Both the position numbers and the translations under genes were made by a program. A DNA stretch of 64,000 nt from CADEEN01 sp963751775. Lineage in GTDB: Bacteria > Pseudomonadota > Gammaproteobacteria > Burkholderiales > Burkholderiaceae_C. Below are positions 10,351 to 23,200 of this stretch, piece by piece. Numbering within the stretch: position 1 is the stretch's first letter; every line of letters begins with the position of its first letter. The notes under the pieces were generated by a model. That model saw only the letters and a list, made by a program, of their open reading frames with translations. It was not told where the DNA came from and ran no database searches. The stretch lies in assembly GCA_963751775.1 (NCBI GenBank), contig CAVVVW010000008.1, positions 124,001 to 188,000 of the forward strand, written 5' to 3'.

Positions 10351-10944
10351 ATGGCCCTGGCGGCCGCAGCGCTGGCCTGTCTGCCGCCGCCTGCTGCGCG
10401 CGCGGCGAACGAGGCCGAATCGCATGCGCACCACCACCACGTGATACCGCAGACGACCCGCTCTGCGGTGTCCTACACGGTTCCGGACGTAGCGCTGGTT
10501 CGCGACGACGGCAAGGCCGTGCGCCTGCCGCAGGAGCTCAACGATGGCCGCCCGGTGGTGCTGAGCTTCATCTACACCAGCTGCACGACCGTGTGCCCGG
10601 TGACGAGCGCCACGCTGGCCGAGTTGCAGCGCAGGTTGGGCGCCGCCCGCGACAGCGTGCACCTGGTGTCGATCACGATCGACCCCGAGTTCGACACCCC
10701 GGCACGCCTGCGCGAATACGCGAAGCAGTTCGGTGCCGGCCCGGAGTGGCAGCACTACAGCGGCACGCTGACCGCCAGCCAGACCGCGCAACGCGCGTTC
10801 GACGTCTACCGCGGCGACAAGATGAACCACTCGCCGGCGACCCTGGTGCGCGCCGCACCGGGCGCGCAATGGGTGCGCATCGACGGCTTTGCAACGGCCG
10901 AGCAGTTGCTCGCCGAGCTGCCCAGCGTGCACGCGTCACGCTAG
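10351..10944 (+). CDS. SCO1/SenC-type copper chaperone, cluster 1
   Basis: Thioredoxin-like copper-binding protein that delivers Cu to cuproenzymes in the periplasm. It carries the CxxxC copper motif (TSCTTVCP, Cys78 and Cys82), the DPEFDTP loop and the conserved late His in KMNHSPATLV. The first ATG gives a short signal (ALAAAALACLPPPAARA) without basic residues. A GTG at 10305 in another frame (start KSRGDIPPMDRRP) would add a proper basic leader if one base near 10345 is wrong. Just after the signal is a His-rich stretch (HAHHHH) that may bind Cu. It opens cluster 1, directly before the multicopper-type genes that it probably serves. Confidence 0.85.
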   Translation: MALAAAALACLPPPAARAANEAESHAHHHHVIPQTTRSAVSYTVPDVALVRDDGKAVRLPQELNDGRPVVLSFIYTSCTTVCPVTSATLAELQRRLGAARDSVHLVSITIDPEFDTPARLREYAKQFGAGPEWQHYSGTLTASQTAQRAFDVYRGDKMNHSPATLVRAAPGAQWVRIDGFATAEQLLAELPSVHASR

Positions 10945-11046
10945 GCGGAGAGCCGACATGCGCTGCCAACGATTCGACCTGCCGCAAGTTTCCGATGTTC
11001 GTTTGTGCGGATGCGCTGTGCGCGCTTTCGCAATGGAGGACTCGCC

Positions 11047-12633
11047 ATGCTGAGCATTTCCCGCTTCGTTCGCCTGCTGCCGCTGATGGCGCTGGTCTTG
11101 TTGGCCTGGGACGCGCAGGCGCAGAGCTTTCGCGTGCAGTGCCCGACGCACACGGCGCTGCATCCGTTGGTCAATGCGGCCGGCGTCTCCGGCCAGCCCG
11201 ACAGCACGCTGCCGAACCCGCACATCAAGTGCCAGCAGATCTCGGGCGGCGATGGTTTCGCCACCATGGGCGACGGCACGCAGACCTACCTGTTTGCGTT
11301 CGGCCCGCTGTCGGGCTTGTCGAACATGGTTCAGGGCCTGCCGGGCACGGTGACCGCGGCGGAGTTCAACCAGAACAACCTGGACTCCGTCACCGGCATC
11401 CCGCTCGACGTGATCAAGACCGGCGCGCCGTATCCCGGCTACCCGTTCAATGGCGCCATCGGCCTGGTGCCCGACGTCGAGGCCAACAACGGAACCGGCA
11501 CGGCAGGCGCGATGCTGACGGGCCACGTCGACCCGCGGCTGATCATGGATGTCGGCGTGCTCAACGGCAACATCCCGGCGCCGCTGATCGCGATCGACGA
11601 GGGCGACGAGTTGTTCCTCACGCTGACCAACGTCGGCCAGGTGATGCGCCCCGACCTGTTCGAGCAGCACACCGTCCACTTCCACGGCTACGCCAACGCC
11701 TCGGCCTTCTACGACGGCGTGCCCGACGCCTCGGTGGCCATCAACATCGGCGGCAGCTTCACTTACTACTATCTGGCGCCCGAGCCCGGCACCTACATGT
11801 GGCACTGCCACATTTCGCCGCCGGAGCACCTGCAGATGGGCATGGTCGGCCAGATCTACGTGCGGCCCAGGCAGAACTCGGTGAGCGGGGACCTGCGCAG
11901 CGCGCTACAGGCGGCCAACGTGGCGTCGGCGGGTGCCGGCACCGGCAATGGCGGCGCCACCTGCTCCGACATCCTGTGCGCGGGTCAGACGCCGCTGCCG
12001 GCCAATGGCGCAACCGCCGCCGCCAACGGCAAGAAGTACGCCTACAACGACGGCGACGGATCGACGGCGTACGACGTCGAGTACCCGATCCAGATGCACG
12101 GCTTCGATCCGAACTTCCACTTCGTCGGCATGACGTTCAACCCGGAGTCGTTCGTCGACAACAAGGACAAGTTCTTCCTGCTCAACGGGCGCAGCTACCC
12201 GGACACGATCAATCCCGACCCGATGAGCACCCAGGCCACCGACGGCGTGCCGCGCTTCTCGCAGCCGCTGCCCACGGTGATCAACATTCCGGCGGGCGGC
12301 AGAGCGCTGCTGCGCTTCTCCGACCTGAACGTGACCGAGTTCCACACCCTGGCCTCGCTCGGCATCCCGATGCGGGTCATCGGCATGAACGCGCGGCTGC
12401 TGCGCGACCAGGACGGCAACAACATGGCCTACGACACGAACTCGATCACCCTCGGTGGCGGCGAGTCGATCGACGTGATCCTCGACGCGACGGGCTACAC
12501 GGCGGGACAGAAGTTCTACCTCTATACGCCGCAACTCGACCACCTGTCGAACGACGCAGAGAACTTCGGCGGAATGATGACCGAAGTGAACATCTGCAGT
12601 GCCGTCAACCCGACGACCAAAGTGTGCAGCTAG
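11047..12633 (+). CDS. Two-cupredoxin multicopper oxidase-like protein A
   Basis: A 528-residue exported protein with a signal peptide to about residue 26 (WDAQA). The start at 11047 is preferred over 11005 because GGAGGA precedes it. Cupredoxin unit 1 has HFHG (211-214) and MWHCHISPPEHLQMGM (His253, Cys254, His255, His261, Met266), that is, one HxHG motif plus a full type 1 copper set. Unit 2 (from YAYNDGDGSTAYD) keeps the fold (ALLRFSDLNVTEFHTLASLG) but few ligands. The two C-side histidine motifs of a normal multicopper oxidase are absent here and instead occur in the next gene. The frame is intact. Substrate is unknown; metal-ion oxidation is one possibility. Confidence 0.8.
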   Translation: MLSISRFVRLLPLMALVLLAWDAQAQSFRVQCPTHTALHPLVNAAGVSGQPDSTLPNPHIKCQQISGGDGFATMGDGTQTYLFAFGPLSGLSNMVQGLPGTVTAAEFNQNNLDSVTGIPLDVIKTGAPYPGYPFNGAIGLVPDVEANNGTGTAGAMLTGHVDPRLIMDVGVLNGNIPAPLIAIDEGDELFLTLTNVGQVMRPDLFEQHTVHFHGYANASAFYDGVPDASVAINIGGSFTYYYLAPEPGTYMWHCHISPPEHLQMGMVGQIYVRPRQNSVSGDLRSALQAANVASAGAGTGNGGATCSDILCAGQTPLPANGATAAANGKKYAYNDGDGSTAYDVEYPIQMHGFDPNFHFVGMTFNPESFVDNKDKFFLLNGRSYPDTINPDPMSTQATDGVPRFSQPLPTVINIPAGGRALLRFSDLNVTEFHTLASLGIPMRVIGMNARLLRDQDGNNMAYDTNSITLGGGESIDVILDATGYTAGQKFYLYTPQLDHLSNDAENFGGMMTEVNICSAVNPTTKVCS

Positions 12634-12644
12634 GGAGCAAAGAC

Positions 12645-14268
12645 ATGCGCGACATGAACAGACTCATCGGGCGCCTGCTGAGCAGCACCGCGCTGGCACT
12701 GACCGCGCTGCTCGCCTGCACAGCGCAGGCCGCGGTTCCCGGCATCACCGCAGCGGGGGGCGGCAGCGCCGGTACCTTCAATCTGAATGCAGCGGCCGGC
12801 CAGATCAGCCAACCCGACGGCGCCAGCATCTACTCCTGGGGCTACGGTTGCACCGCCTCCACGGCGACCTTCGTTCCGGCGAACATCACCGGCGGCGCCA
12901 CGTGCGGCCCGATGCAGTTGCCGGGGCCGACGCTGATCGTGAACCAAGGCGCCACAGTCACGGTCACGCTGACCAACAACCTGCCGGCCGCGGCGGGCAA
13001 CACATCGATCCTGTTCCCCGGCTTTCGCGTCACGGCCAGCGGCGGGTCGCCCGGCGCGCTGACGCAGGAAGCGGCACATGGCGGCACGGTCACCTACACC
13101 TTCGTCGCCGACACCGCGGGCACGCACTCGTATTACAGCGGGACGCAGGGCGATCTGCAGGTCGAGATGGGGCTCTACGGCGCACTCGTCGTGCTGCCGA
13201 GCACCGGCGGCAGCGTCCCGACCGGTTACGCCAAAGGCGCCAATCTGCCCGACACCTGCTTCGCACTGGGCTCGAAACTGGCCACGCTGGACGCCACCGA
13301 TTACCGCCTCGCCGCCGCGGCCTACGACCACCCGTCGGCCTGCTACGAGCGCGAGTACATGTTCCAGTTCTCCGAGCTGGACCCCGCGATTCACACGCAG
13401 GCGCAGGAGCAGGCGGCGTTGCCGTGCACGCAGCCCAACGGCTGCATGTCCGTCATCGACCGAGCCCTACCACCCGGCCTATTTCATGATCAACGGCCGC
13501 TCGTTCCCCGACATCGCCGACCCGAACTACACCAGCCAGTATCCGCGCCAGCCCTACAACGGCAATCCGCACATGCACCCCGGCGAGATGGTGCTGGTGC
13601 GCGTCATCGGCCAGGGTCGCCTGCAGCACCCGTTCCACGAGCACGCCAACCACCTGCGCGTGCTGGCACGCGACGGCAACATGCTGCTGACTTCGACCAA
13701 CAAGCTGGCCGGCCCGCTGCTGTTCACCACCACCACCACGCCGGGCCAGACGCTGGACGCGATCTTCCAGTACACGGGCAAGGGCCTGAACTGGGACATG
13801 TACGCGCACACGTCGGACACCGCCAACGGTGGGCTGGAGGGCAACGGCGGCGCGCGTGTGTGCCCGACGCGAACGGCTACTACACGACCGGCAGCGGCGC
13901 CACCGGCACCGAGCCGAACTACTACGAATGGTGCGCCGACCACAAGAAGCCGCTCGAGGACAAGCCCTTCGGCCAGGTCGGCGGCGGTGGCCCGGTGACG
14001 CTGCCCGACCCCAACATCGCTGGCCAACGGCGCCTGGTACAGCGGCAGCCCTTATCTCGGCCCCGACGCGAACGCACGCTCGGTCGGCCCGACACCGATC
14101 CCTCCATTCGGAACGGTCGCCAACGACCCGGGCGCAGAAGCCGGCTTTGCCTACATGTGGCACTCGCATAACGAGCGCGAGATCACGACCAACAACATCT
14201 TCCCGGGCGGAATGATGATGATGATGCTGGTGGACCCGTGGGTCTCGCCCATCAACGAAGCGAACTAG
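12645..14268 (+). CDS. Two-cupredoxin multicopper oxidase-like protein B, frameshifted
   Basis: Exported protein of about 540 residues, 11 bases after gene A; GGGAGC precedes the ATG. The signal peptide ends at TAQA. The first cupredoxin has no HxHG (it reads ILFPGFRV). The second has HPFHEHANHL and, near the C terminus, MWHSHNEREITTNN followed by GGMMMMMLV; this is the HxH position of a copper site but with Ser where the type 1 Cys sits. So B supplies the histidine motifs that A lacks. Extra single bases at about 13459, 13860 and 14019 break the frame; repair gives VIDEPYHPAYF and PNIAANGAWYSG. Confidence 0.75.
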
Positions 14269-14284
14269 GGTGAGGAGCAAGACC

Positions 14285-17200
14285 ATGGACACCAACCTGT
14301 CGAAGCCGTCCCTGTTCAAGGCGGGGATCGCGGCCTGCGCGTTCCTTCTCGCGAGCGGTGCGGCGATGGCGCAAAGCAGCGTCACACTGACCGCGGGGCC
14401 GACCAGCACGACCCTGCCCGACGGGCAGGCCGTGCCGATGTGGGGCTACACCTGCGGCGACGCGCTGGCAGCGCCGATCGCGTCCGTCAACGCGACGTGC
14501 ACGGCGATGAACGGCAGCGCGCAGTCGGGCACGGCCTGGCAGCCGCCGCTGATCACGGTGGCCAGCGGTCAGCCGTTGACGATCACGCTGGTCAACAACG
14601 CTCGCCTTCAACGGCGGCGCCAACACGGTCCCGACCTCGCTCGTGATCGTCGGCCAGCTCGGCGGCGGCCTCGGTGACGCGACGCAGCGCACGACGATGC
14701 CCAGCCCCGTCCACGCGCCGCAGGGCACGACCTGGCCCGGCACCTTGGGCACCGCCGATCCGGCCAGCTGCCTTCCCGGTGGCGACCCCGGTGCGGCAGG
14801 CACCTTCTGCCCGCCGGCACAGGCCGACCGCGTGAGATCGTTCGGCAGCGAAGTGACGGTCGCCGATGTCGGCGGCAAGGCGCTCGACCTGGAACACGCT
14901 GCGCCCCGGCACCTACCTGATCGAGTCCGGCACCCAGCCGTCGATCCAGGGGCCGATGGGCCTGTACGGCGTCCTGGTGGTGACCGAGCCCGACGACACC
15001 ACCGGCGCGAATCCACTTCACCAGGCCTATGGCACGAAATTCGACACCGACGTTGCGCTGCTGCTGAGCGAGATCGATCCGGTGCAGAACGCCGCCGTCG
15101 ATCAGGCCGTGAAGACCACCGGCTTCAGCGACGCGCTGGTCTGGAACGGACAGCCCACGATGTGCGGTGACCCGACCGTGCACACCTGTTATCCGCCGGC
15201 GGTCAACTACAGCCCGCTGTACTACCTGATCAACGGCATTTCGTTCGACCGCACTGCCGCGGCCGCGTCCGCCGTGACGGTGCCGGCCACTGCTGCCACG
15301 GGCAACCTGCTGCTGCGCTTCGTCAACGCCGGCCTGCGCATGCACGTGCCCTCGGTCGTCGGCGCGACGATGACCCTGCTTGCCGAGGACGGCAACAAGC
15401 TGCCCGGCAATCCACGGGTGCAGACCCAGGCGCTGCTGACGGCCGGCAAGACCTATGACGTGGCGATCCAGCCCGCGCAGATCCGCGACCGCGGGTCGTA
15501 CGCCGCGGCCACCTACCCGGTGTTCGACCGCGCACTCAGCCTGTCGACCGCCAACCAGCGCGACGGCGGCATGCAGGCCTACATCAACGTCGCCGGCGGC
15601 GGTGCCCAGGCCGCGGCGTACGGAACCGCCGGTTCCGCCGCGACGGCGCTGACGGGTGCGGGCGCCAAGACCTTCTATTGCGTCGCCGGCACGCCGCTGA
15701 CGGTGTCCGATGCCAGCCAGGGCCTGCTCGCCGGCGTCACCGGCGCCAACGGCGTCGTCGCTCGGCGCTGCGCCGACTTTCAGCGGCGCTGTCAGCGCCG
15801 CGAACCTGAGCGTTCAATCGAACGGCACCTTCAGCTACACGCCGCCCACGAGCGGCGTCGTGCATCGGCACGTTCAGCTTCCTCGTCAACAACACGGGGC
15901 CGTTCACCGCCACGATCGCCGACTGCACTGGCAATGCCACCTGCGCCGGCGCCGCGCCGACGGCGGGCAACGGCAGCTACACCAGCAACATCGCGTCGCG
16001 CTTCCAGGCCGCTCCGCCCGGGGTGCTGTCGTTCGTGACGAACCCGAGTGCGAATGCACTGACGGCCACGGCCGGCGGCGGGGCTTCGACCTGTGCCAGC
16101 GTGTCGATCAACCCGGACGGATCCTTCGTCGCCACGCCGTCGACAACGACCGCCGGCCTCCTGCAGCTTCACGTACAAGGCGTCGACGTCGACCAAGATG
16201 GCGAGCGCCGACGGCACGATCACCGTGAACTTCCTGCCCGGCTCCGGGCTCGCCGTCAACGTCTACGACGCACCGAGCACACAGCCGGGCAAGGTCAAGG
16301 CCGCGATCAACGACTACCGCTGGATCATCGAGGAGGACCGCACCTTCTGGATCGACCCGCAGTGCCAGATCAACAATCCCGGCGCGACGCGGCTCGACTC
16401 GCGCGGCCAGGCCTGCCCGCCGCTGCCGGTGGAAAGCCTCGGCTACAACTTCCACACCGCCAACATGCCGGTGGTGGCGCAGGGCTGCGTCGGCCCGATC
16501 TCGTGCGAGGCCGGCCAGACGCTCCAAGGCGTCAACGTCGCCTGCGATGTCGGCAACGGCGATTGCCGCCCTGCTGCGCAGAAGGTCGAACTCCTGCCCG
16601 GCGCCGTCAACCTCGACCCGAACAAGCGCTACTTCATCTCCATCCTGCCCGGCGACGGCGTGAACACGACCATCGGCGGCGCCGGCGGTCCGACACCGGA
16701 TGGCAAGCCCTTCAACATCGCCCGCGACTGCGGCGCCTTCGACCCGGTGAACAATCCCAAGTGGGTGCCGGGTGGGCCGGACTCGCTGTGCGGCCACGGC
16801 ATGGGCGGCGCGCAGATCGCCAAGGGCCAGACCGCCGTCAACATCGCGCTGCAGCAGACGCCGCTGCCGACGGCCAAGATTTCGGTCTTCGTGTTCCAGG
16901 ACGACAACCCGCTGAACGGCGAGAACGATGCCGGCGGCGGCGTCGACATCGTGGCGCCGAACGAGGCCGGCCTCGGCGGCTTCGAGATCAAGCTGTTCGA
17001 CCAGGCCGGCGGCCTCGGTGACAACACCGGGCAGCCCACCTACGACGAATTCAACCAGCCGCTGAGCAATGCGCTGGCGGGCAAGATCGACCCCGTGACC
17101 GGGCTCGATTCCTGCCCGATCACCACGCGCAACGACGGCACGGGCAAGAACTTCGTCGGCATGATCCCGACCTGCCCGAAGTACGAGTCCGACGGCAAGA

Positions 17201-20200
17201 CCGTCTCGCCGCTGGCCGGCCAGGTGGTGATCGACGAACCTGTACCCGGGCCTGTACGAGATCCAGGCCTACCCGGCCGCCGACCGCATCGCGCGCGGCG
17301 AGGAATGGCTGCAGACCAACACGCTCGACGGCGGCAAGCCGCACGAGGCGTTCATCAAGCCCAACGAGCCCGGCTACTTCCAGGAGTTCGGCCCCGGCGG
17401 CTTCCACGTTGCGATCGGCTTCGCCAATCCGGCGATCATCAATGCCCACAAGGCCGCGGTCTGCGCCGGACAACCGTGCACTTCGACGCTGACGGTGAAT
17501 GTCTCGAACAACCACATGAGCCGCACGCCCGACCAGCGCACCTACAGCAGCGGCAGCTACGACCACTACGCTTGGACCCAGTGCTATGTGTCGGTGGGCC
17601 TCCCCGACGCCGAGGACTTTGCATTCGAGAAGTGCAGCCCGGACGGCAAGGCCGTCTTCACCAACATGCCCGCGGGCACGTACAAGATCTCGGTGTTCGA
17701 CCAGTGGAACGACATCATGCTCGACGGCCTGGTGTCGTCGGTCGTCATCAACGGCAACACGACGAAGAGCCTGCCGGTCACGCAATGGCGCACCAACCTG
17801 GCCACGCGCACCTTCATCGACAGCAACGGCGACGGCGTCTCGCAGCCCGATGAGCCGGGCCTGTCGCTGGTCTCCACCAACATCCGTTACCGCGACGGCA
17901 GCTTCGGCTTCTTCAACAACACCGACCTGAACGGCTACGCCGGCTTCAACGAAGTCTTCCCGTTCATGAACTGGCTGGTGGTCGAAACCTCGAACACCCG
18001 CTTCAAGCCCACCGGCGTGCACACCGTGTACGACGCGGGCGGCCCGACCGACGGCACCATCGGCGGTGGCAATTCGAACATCGCCGCGTTCCTGGCGAAC
18101 ACGATCGAGCGCGTCCCGCTGCCCGCGATCCAGCGCGTTCCGGGTGCCCGCTACTGCGCGAATGCCGACTGCCCGGCGGGCGACAACGCCGGCGGCTCCA
18201 GCGGCGCCGTGATGCCGCCGCAACCCTGGGGCGTCTCGCAGGGCTGGCAGGGCCTGCTGGGGCAGAACACCTTCATCGAATTCGGCATGAAGCCGTTTGC
18301 CGAGAACGAGAACGGCGGCATCAACGGCCACGTGATCTACGCCTCGACACGGCCATTCGACGACCCGTCGCTGTCGCTGCAGCTGAGTTGGGAGCCCGGC
18401 GTCCCACGCGTCAAGGTCAACCTCTACAGCAAGGGCGTCGACGCATTCGGCAACGAAAAGCTCACGCTCGTCGACACGACGACCACCACGAGCTGGGACG
18501 ACTGGGCCCAGGGCTTCCGCAAGGATGCCGCCGGCAACCTGATGACCGATGGCGCCGGGCATTACATCCCGAACATGAACTGCCCGGGCCAGGATGCCAC
18601 CAGCCCCTTCTTCGCCACGCTCGCAGGCAGCAAGCAGTGGCTCGACCAGAGCAACCCGAAGCTGCCGCTGGCCAGCAATTCGCAGTTCAAGTGCTACGAC
18701 GGCTGGTCGCAGCTCAACCAGGTGCAGCCGGCGCCGTACGACGGCATGTACAAGTTCCCGAGCGTGACGACCGTCAACCCGACCAACGGCAAGCCGGCCT
18801 CGACCAACTGCACCGCCTGCATACCGAACCCCGACACGACCGACCCGCTGCTGGCCGGCACGCCGATGCTCCCGCCCGGCAAGTACGTGGTCGAAGTCAT
18901 CGTGCCGCCCGGCTACGAGCTGGTGAAGGAAGAAGACAAGAACATCCTGCTCGGCGACGTCTACATCGCGCCGGTGACGCAGCAGTTCGCCGGCTTCGGC
19001 AACATCTACATCATGCCCGACCAGGCCGCAGTGAACGCGCATTACAACGCCGCCAACCCGGGCGGGCTCGATCTGACCAACAACCAGGGCGTGACCGTCT
19101 TCCCGCGCCACGAGGGCGACACCGGAAGCATCGAGAGCTTCTGGCCCTGCGTCGGCGCCCTGCGCACCGTTCCCGACCTGAACAGCCTGTTCCCGGGCGC
19201 CGGGCAGGCCGCACCGTTCGCCGGCGCGCGGCGCAACCTGTGCGACCGCAAGGAAGTGGTGCTGCAGAACCAGGCCTCGGTGCTGGCCAAGTTCTTCATC
19301 TTCAGCTCGACCCACATCGCCGGTCACTTCGCCGGCACGATCACCAACGACTTCGCGGCCGAGTTCGACCCGTTCTCGCCGCAGTTCGGCGAGAAGTTCG
19401 GCCCGCCCAACCTGCCCGTCGCGATGCGCGATTTCGCCGGCAACGAGGTGGCGCGTGTCTATTCCGACCAGTGGGGCATCTACAACGGCCTGTTCTTCTC
19501 GAGCTGGAGCGTCAACCCGCCCAACCCGACCGGCTACGCGCCGCAGATGTCGATCGCGTGCATGAACGATCCGGGCCCGATCGCCAAGACCAACGCGCGG
19601 GCCAGTTCGTCGACGCCAACGGCGCGGTCGTCGCGACGGCCGACCTGGCCGAGCAGATCACCGACCCCGCGTACAACCCCGCGTACAGCGACTTCTGCTA
19701 CGAGACGCCGTTCATGCCCGGCTTCACCGCCTACATGGACACGCCGGTGATCCCGACGATGGCCTTCGCCGACGGCTACAACCTGCCCGACACCGAATAC
19801 CCGAACAACACGCCGGCGATCAAGAGCGTCGTGGGCAACAGCGGCGTGGCCGGCCCGTGGGTGAACGCGGGCGGCACGCTGACCATCACCGCCATGGGCG
19901 ACAAGGTGGTGCAGAACCCGAACTTCTCCGGCCCGAATTCGACGCTGTCGCCGTACAACCAGAAGACGATCACGCGCCACTACGGCTTCGGCAGCACGGC
20001 CGGTACCGTCGCGCTCGTCGACGCGGCCGGTGTGTCGCACCCGCTGGTGGGAACGGTGACGTGGAGCGACTCCACGATCACGGGCACGGTGCCCGCCGAC
20101 CTGCCGAACTGCAGCGCGTCGAATGCGTCCTACAAGGGTGCCAACGCGACGGCGAAGTGCGGCCAGCTGGTCATCACCGCCGCCGACGGCAAGCGCTCGA

Positions 20201-23200
20201 TCGACGCCATCACGGTCACGATCGGCGGCACGGCGCCATGGATCGTGGCGCCAACCGGCGTCACCGCGCCCGCGGGCAAGACCGTCCATGACTACGGTGA
20301 GAACTTCGGCCGCATGGGCCCGAGCCCGATCCAGACCGCGATCGACAGCGCCTCGCCCGGCGACCTGATCATCGTGACCCCGGGCACCTACCGCGAGAAC
20401 CTGATCATGTGGCAGCCGGTGCGCCTGCAAGGCGTGGGCGCGGGCTCGGTGACGATCAATGCCGACGCGCATCCGGCGGGCAAGATGGACCAGTGGCGCC
20501 GCCAGGTGGATTGCGTCTTCGGTCTCGACCTGGACGGCATTCCCAACATGAACAACGCGAGCTTCGACAAGAGCGGCGCCTACACCTGCCCGGCCGTGAT
20601 GCACCAGCGTGTCGACCGCATCCAGTTCGAAGCCATCACCGGCTGGGACGCGAGCGGCAACGGCAACCTGGCACAGGTGCTGCAGGAGCCGACGCTGATG
20701 GGCGCCTACGAGGGCGCCGGCATCACCGTGCTCGGCCGCGGCATCAAGATTCCGGCCAACAGCAACGACTTCTGGGGCAACGATCCCGCCGCCGCAGGCG
20801 CGTTCCCTGTCGGCTCGGTCTACCTCGCCGGCACGAGCGACTGCAGCACGGCCAGCACGACGCGGGTCGACGGCAGAGACTACGGCAGCGCCAACTTCTA
20901 CTGCAACCCGTCGCGCATCGACGGCGTGTCGATCATCAACAGCTCGCAGGGCGGCGGCGGCCTGTTCATCCACGGCTGGGCGCAGAACCTCGAGGTGGCG
21001 AACAACCGCATCTCCGGCAATCACGGCACGCTGGCCGGCGGCATCAACCTCGGCAACGGTGAGACGCCCGCCGTCTACCTCAACGACGGCACCATCTGCG
21101 GCGCCGGCGTGGCGACGGCCGACACGTGCCCGCCGATCCCGAACGGCACGCTGCCCAACGCGGCGATTCCGTTCGCATGGAACACGAACGTGCGCATCCA
21201 CCACAACATGATCTACAACAACGCGTCGATCGGCGACGCGCTGTTCACCGGCACGCCCGCCGGGGCGGGTGCGATCACGGTCAGCGCCGGTGCCGACCGC
21301 TACAGCATCGACCACAACTGGATCGCCGGCAATCTGAGCACCGGCGACGGCGGCGGCATGCAGCAGCTGGGCGTGAGCTTCAACGCCCGCATCGCCAGCA
21401 ACTACATCCTGTTCAACCAGACCTCCAACCCGACCTTGCCGACCAGCGGCGGTGGCATCGTCATCCAGGCCGCCAACGAGCCGCGCATGCTCAACGGCAC
21501 CGAGTGCGGCGCGGCGACCGACTACGACTGCCCGCCCGGACTCGGCGAAGGCACCGGCCCCGGCCTGGTGATCGATGCCAACCTGATCCTCGGCAACAGC
21601 GCCGAGAGCGGCAGTGGCGGCGGCATGCGCCTGCAGCAGATCAACGGCACCGAGATGGTGAACTTCCCGCTCCTGAACAGCCAGTGGTATGGCGTGAGCG
21701 TGACCAACAACATCATCGCCAACAACGTCGCGGGCTACGACGGCGGCGGCGTGTCGCTGCAGGACGCGCTGAAGGTGAGCTTCATCAACAACACGGTGAC
21801 GTCCAACGACACCACGGCCTCGGCCGGCTCGCTGTTCAAGACGCTCGGCGCGATCAACGCGTCCTCGCCGCCGCCGGGCTGCTCGCCGGTGACGGACCCG
21901 AGCTTGCCGCAGGATCCGGGCTGCCTGGGCCAGAACGCCCCGCACGGCCCGCAACCCGCCGGCCTGGTCACGATGCGGCACACATCGAACCTGATCGATG
22001 CGCTGGCCGGCGTGACACCGATCCTGGGCGTGAAGCTGGCCTGCCCGCTGCTCGGATACGGCTACACCGGCACGCTGGGCGCCAACGGCGACTGCCAGGT
22101 GGTGTCCAAGCCGGGCATGGTGAACAACGTGTTCTGGCACAACCGCTCGTTCAGCGTCGACATCATCAGCCTGGGCAGCGGCAACCAGAGCCAGCAGAAC
22201 CTGATCGCGCTGACACCCGCGCTGAACCAGACGTCGACGGGCGACTGCTCGACCGGCACCGTGTCGCTGCCGGGCAGCTTCTACTACGACATCGGTCTGC
22301 GCACCGACGATGTCACGAGCGGCGTGCTGACGACGACGGGCAACAAGCTGTCGTTGCTGAATTCGATCCTGACCCAGGACTACCAGGGCGTGATCACGGC
22401 CAGCGCATCGAACAAGGTCGCGAGCGGATCCCACGTTCGTGGCACCGTACTGCAACGGCGCACGCATCCCGCCGGAGAACTGCGCCGCGCAGGGCAGCCA
22501 GACCACCATCGCGAGCTGCAAGGGCTACAACACGCCGGTCGGCGCGTCGGAGACGACGAGCACGTCACAGCTGTTCGCGTTCAACGGCATCCAGCCCACG
22601 GCGACGGTCGACGAAGGCCACAACTGGCTCAACCTGAGCTACGGCCCGCTGACGCTGAGCCGGCCGACGGTCGCCGCGGCGACGCCGGGCGAGAAGCTGG
22701 TCGGCAACGCGAGCGTCGGCCTGGCCGGCGGCGCGTACTCGATACCCGGTACCTCGCCGGCGGTCGGTGGCGGCCTGGCGACGGTGCCGTTGATCGGGCG
22801 CGTCGCACCGGACCACGACTACTTCGGCTCGGCGCGCGGCGCATCGGTCGACATCGGTGCGGTGCAGTTCGTCTCGGCAGTGACGCCGCCGCCACCGCCG
22901 CCGGCGATTCCGGCACTGACGCCGGCATTGGACAACTTCAATCGCGCCAACGCCAACACGCTCGGCGCCAACTGGAGCCAACCCACGCTTCTCGGGTTCG
23001 CCGCGATCCGCCTCAACACCAACCAGGCGAACGCCAACCTGGCTGGTGCCGCCTACTGGAACGTCCCGACGGCAGGATTCGGCGCCAAGCAGGCCGCGGC
23101 GTTCACGATCAGCAACGGCACCTTCACTGGCGATGCGCTGGTGTTGAAGGCCACCGGTGGTACGGCCACGATCCCAGGCACCTTCATCCGTGTCAGGATC

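Noticed and set aside
10050..14171. 1,373-residue plus-strand open frame spanning SCO, A and B genes
   Set aside because: Through the SCO and A genes it runs out of frame as an Arg/Ala-rich shadow; it only enters the true frame at the start of B (12645).
17120..19327. 735-residue minus-strand open frame
   Set aside because: Antisense shadow of the SdrD-like part of giant protein 1; no ribosome site or family signature.
19534..22521. 995-residue open frame on the minus strand opposite the giant protein gene
   Set aside because: It is antisense to clear beta-helix coding sequence. Long antisense frames arise from strongly GC-rich third positions; its protein is low-complexity (Ala, Arg, Val, Asp) with no motif.
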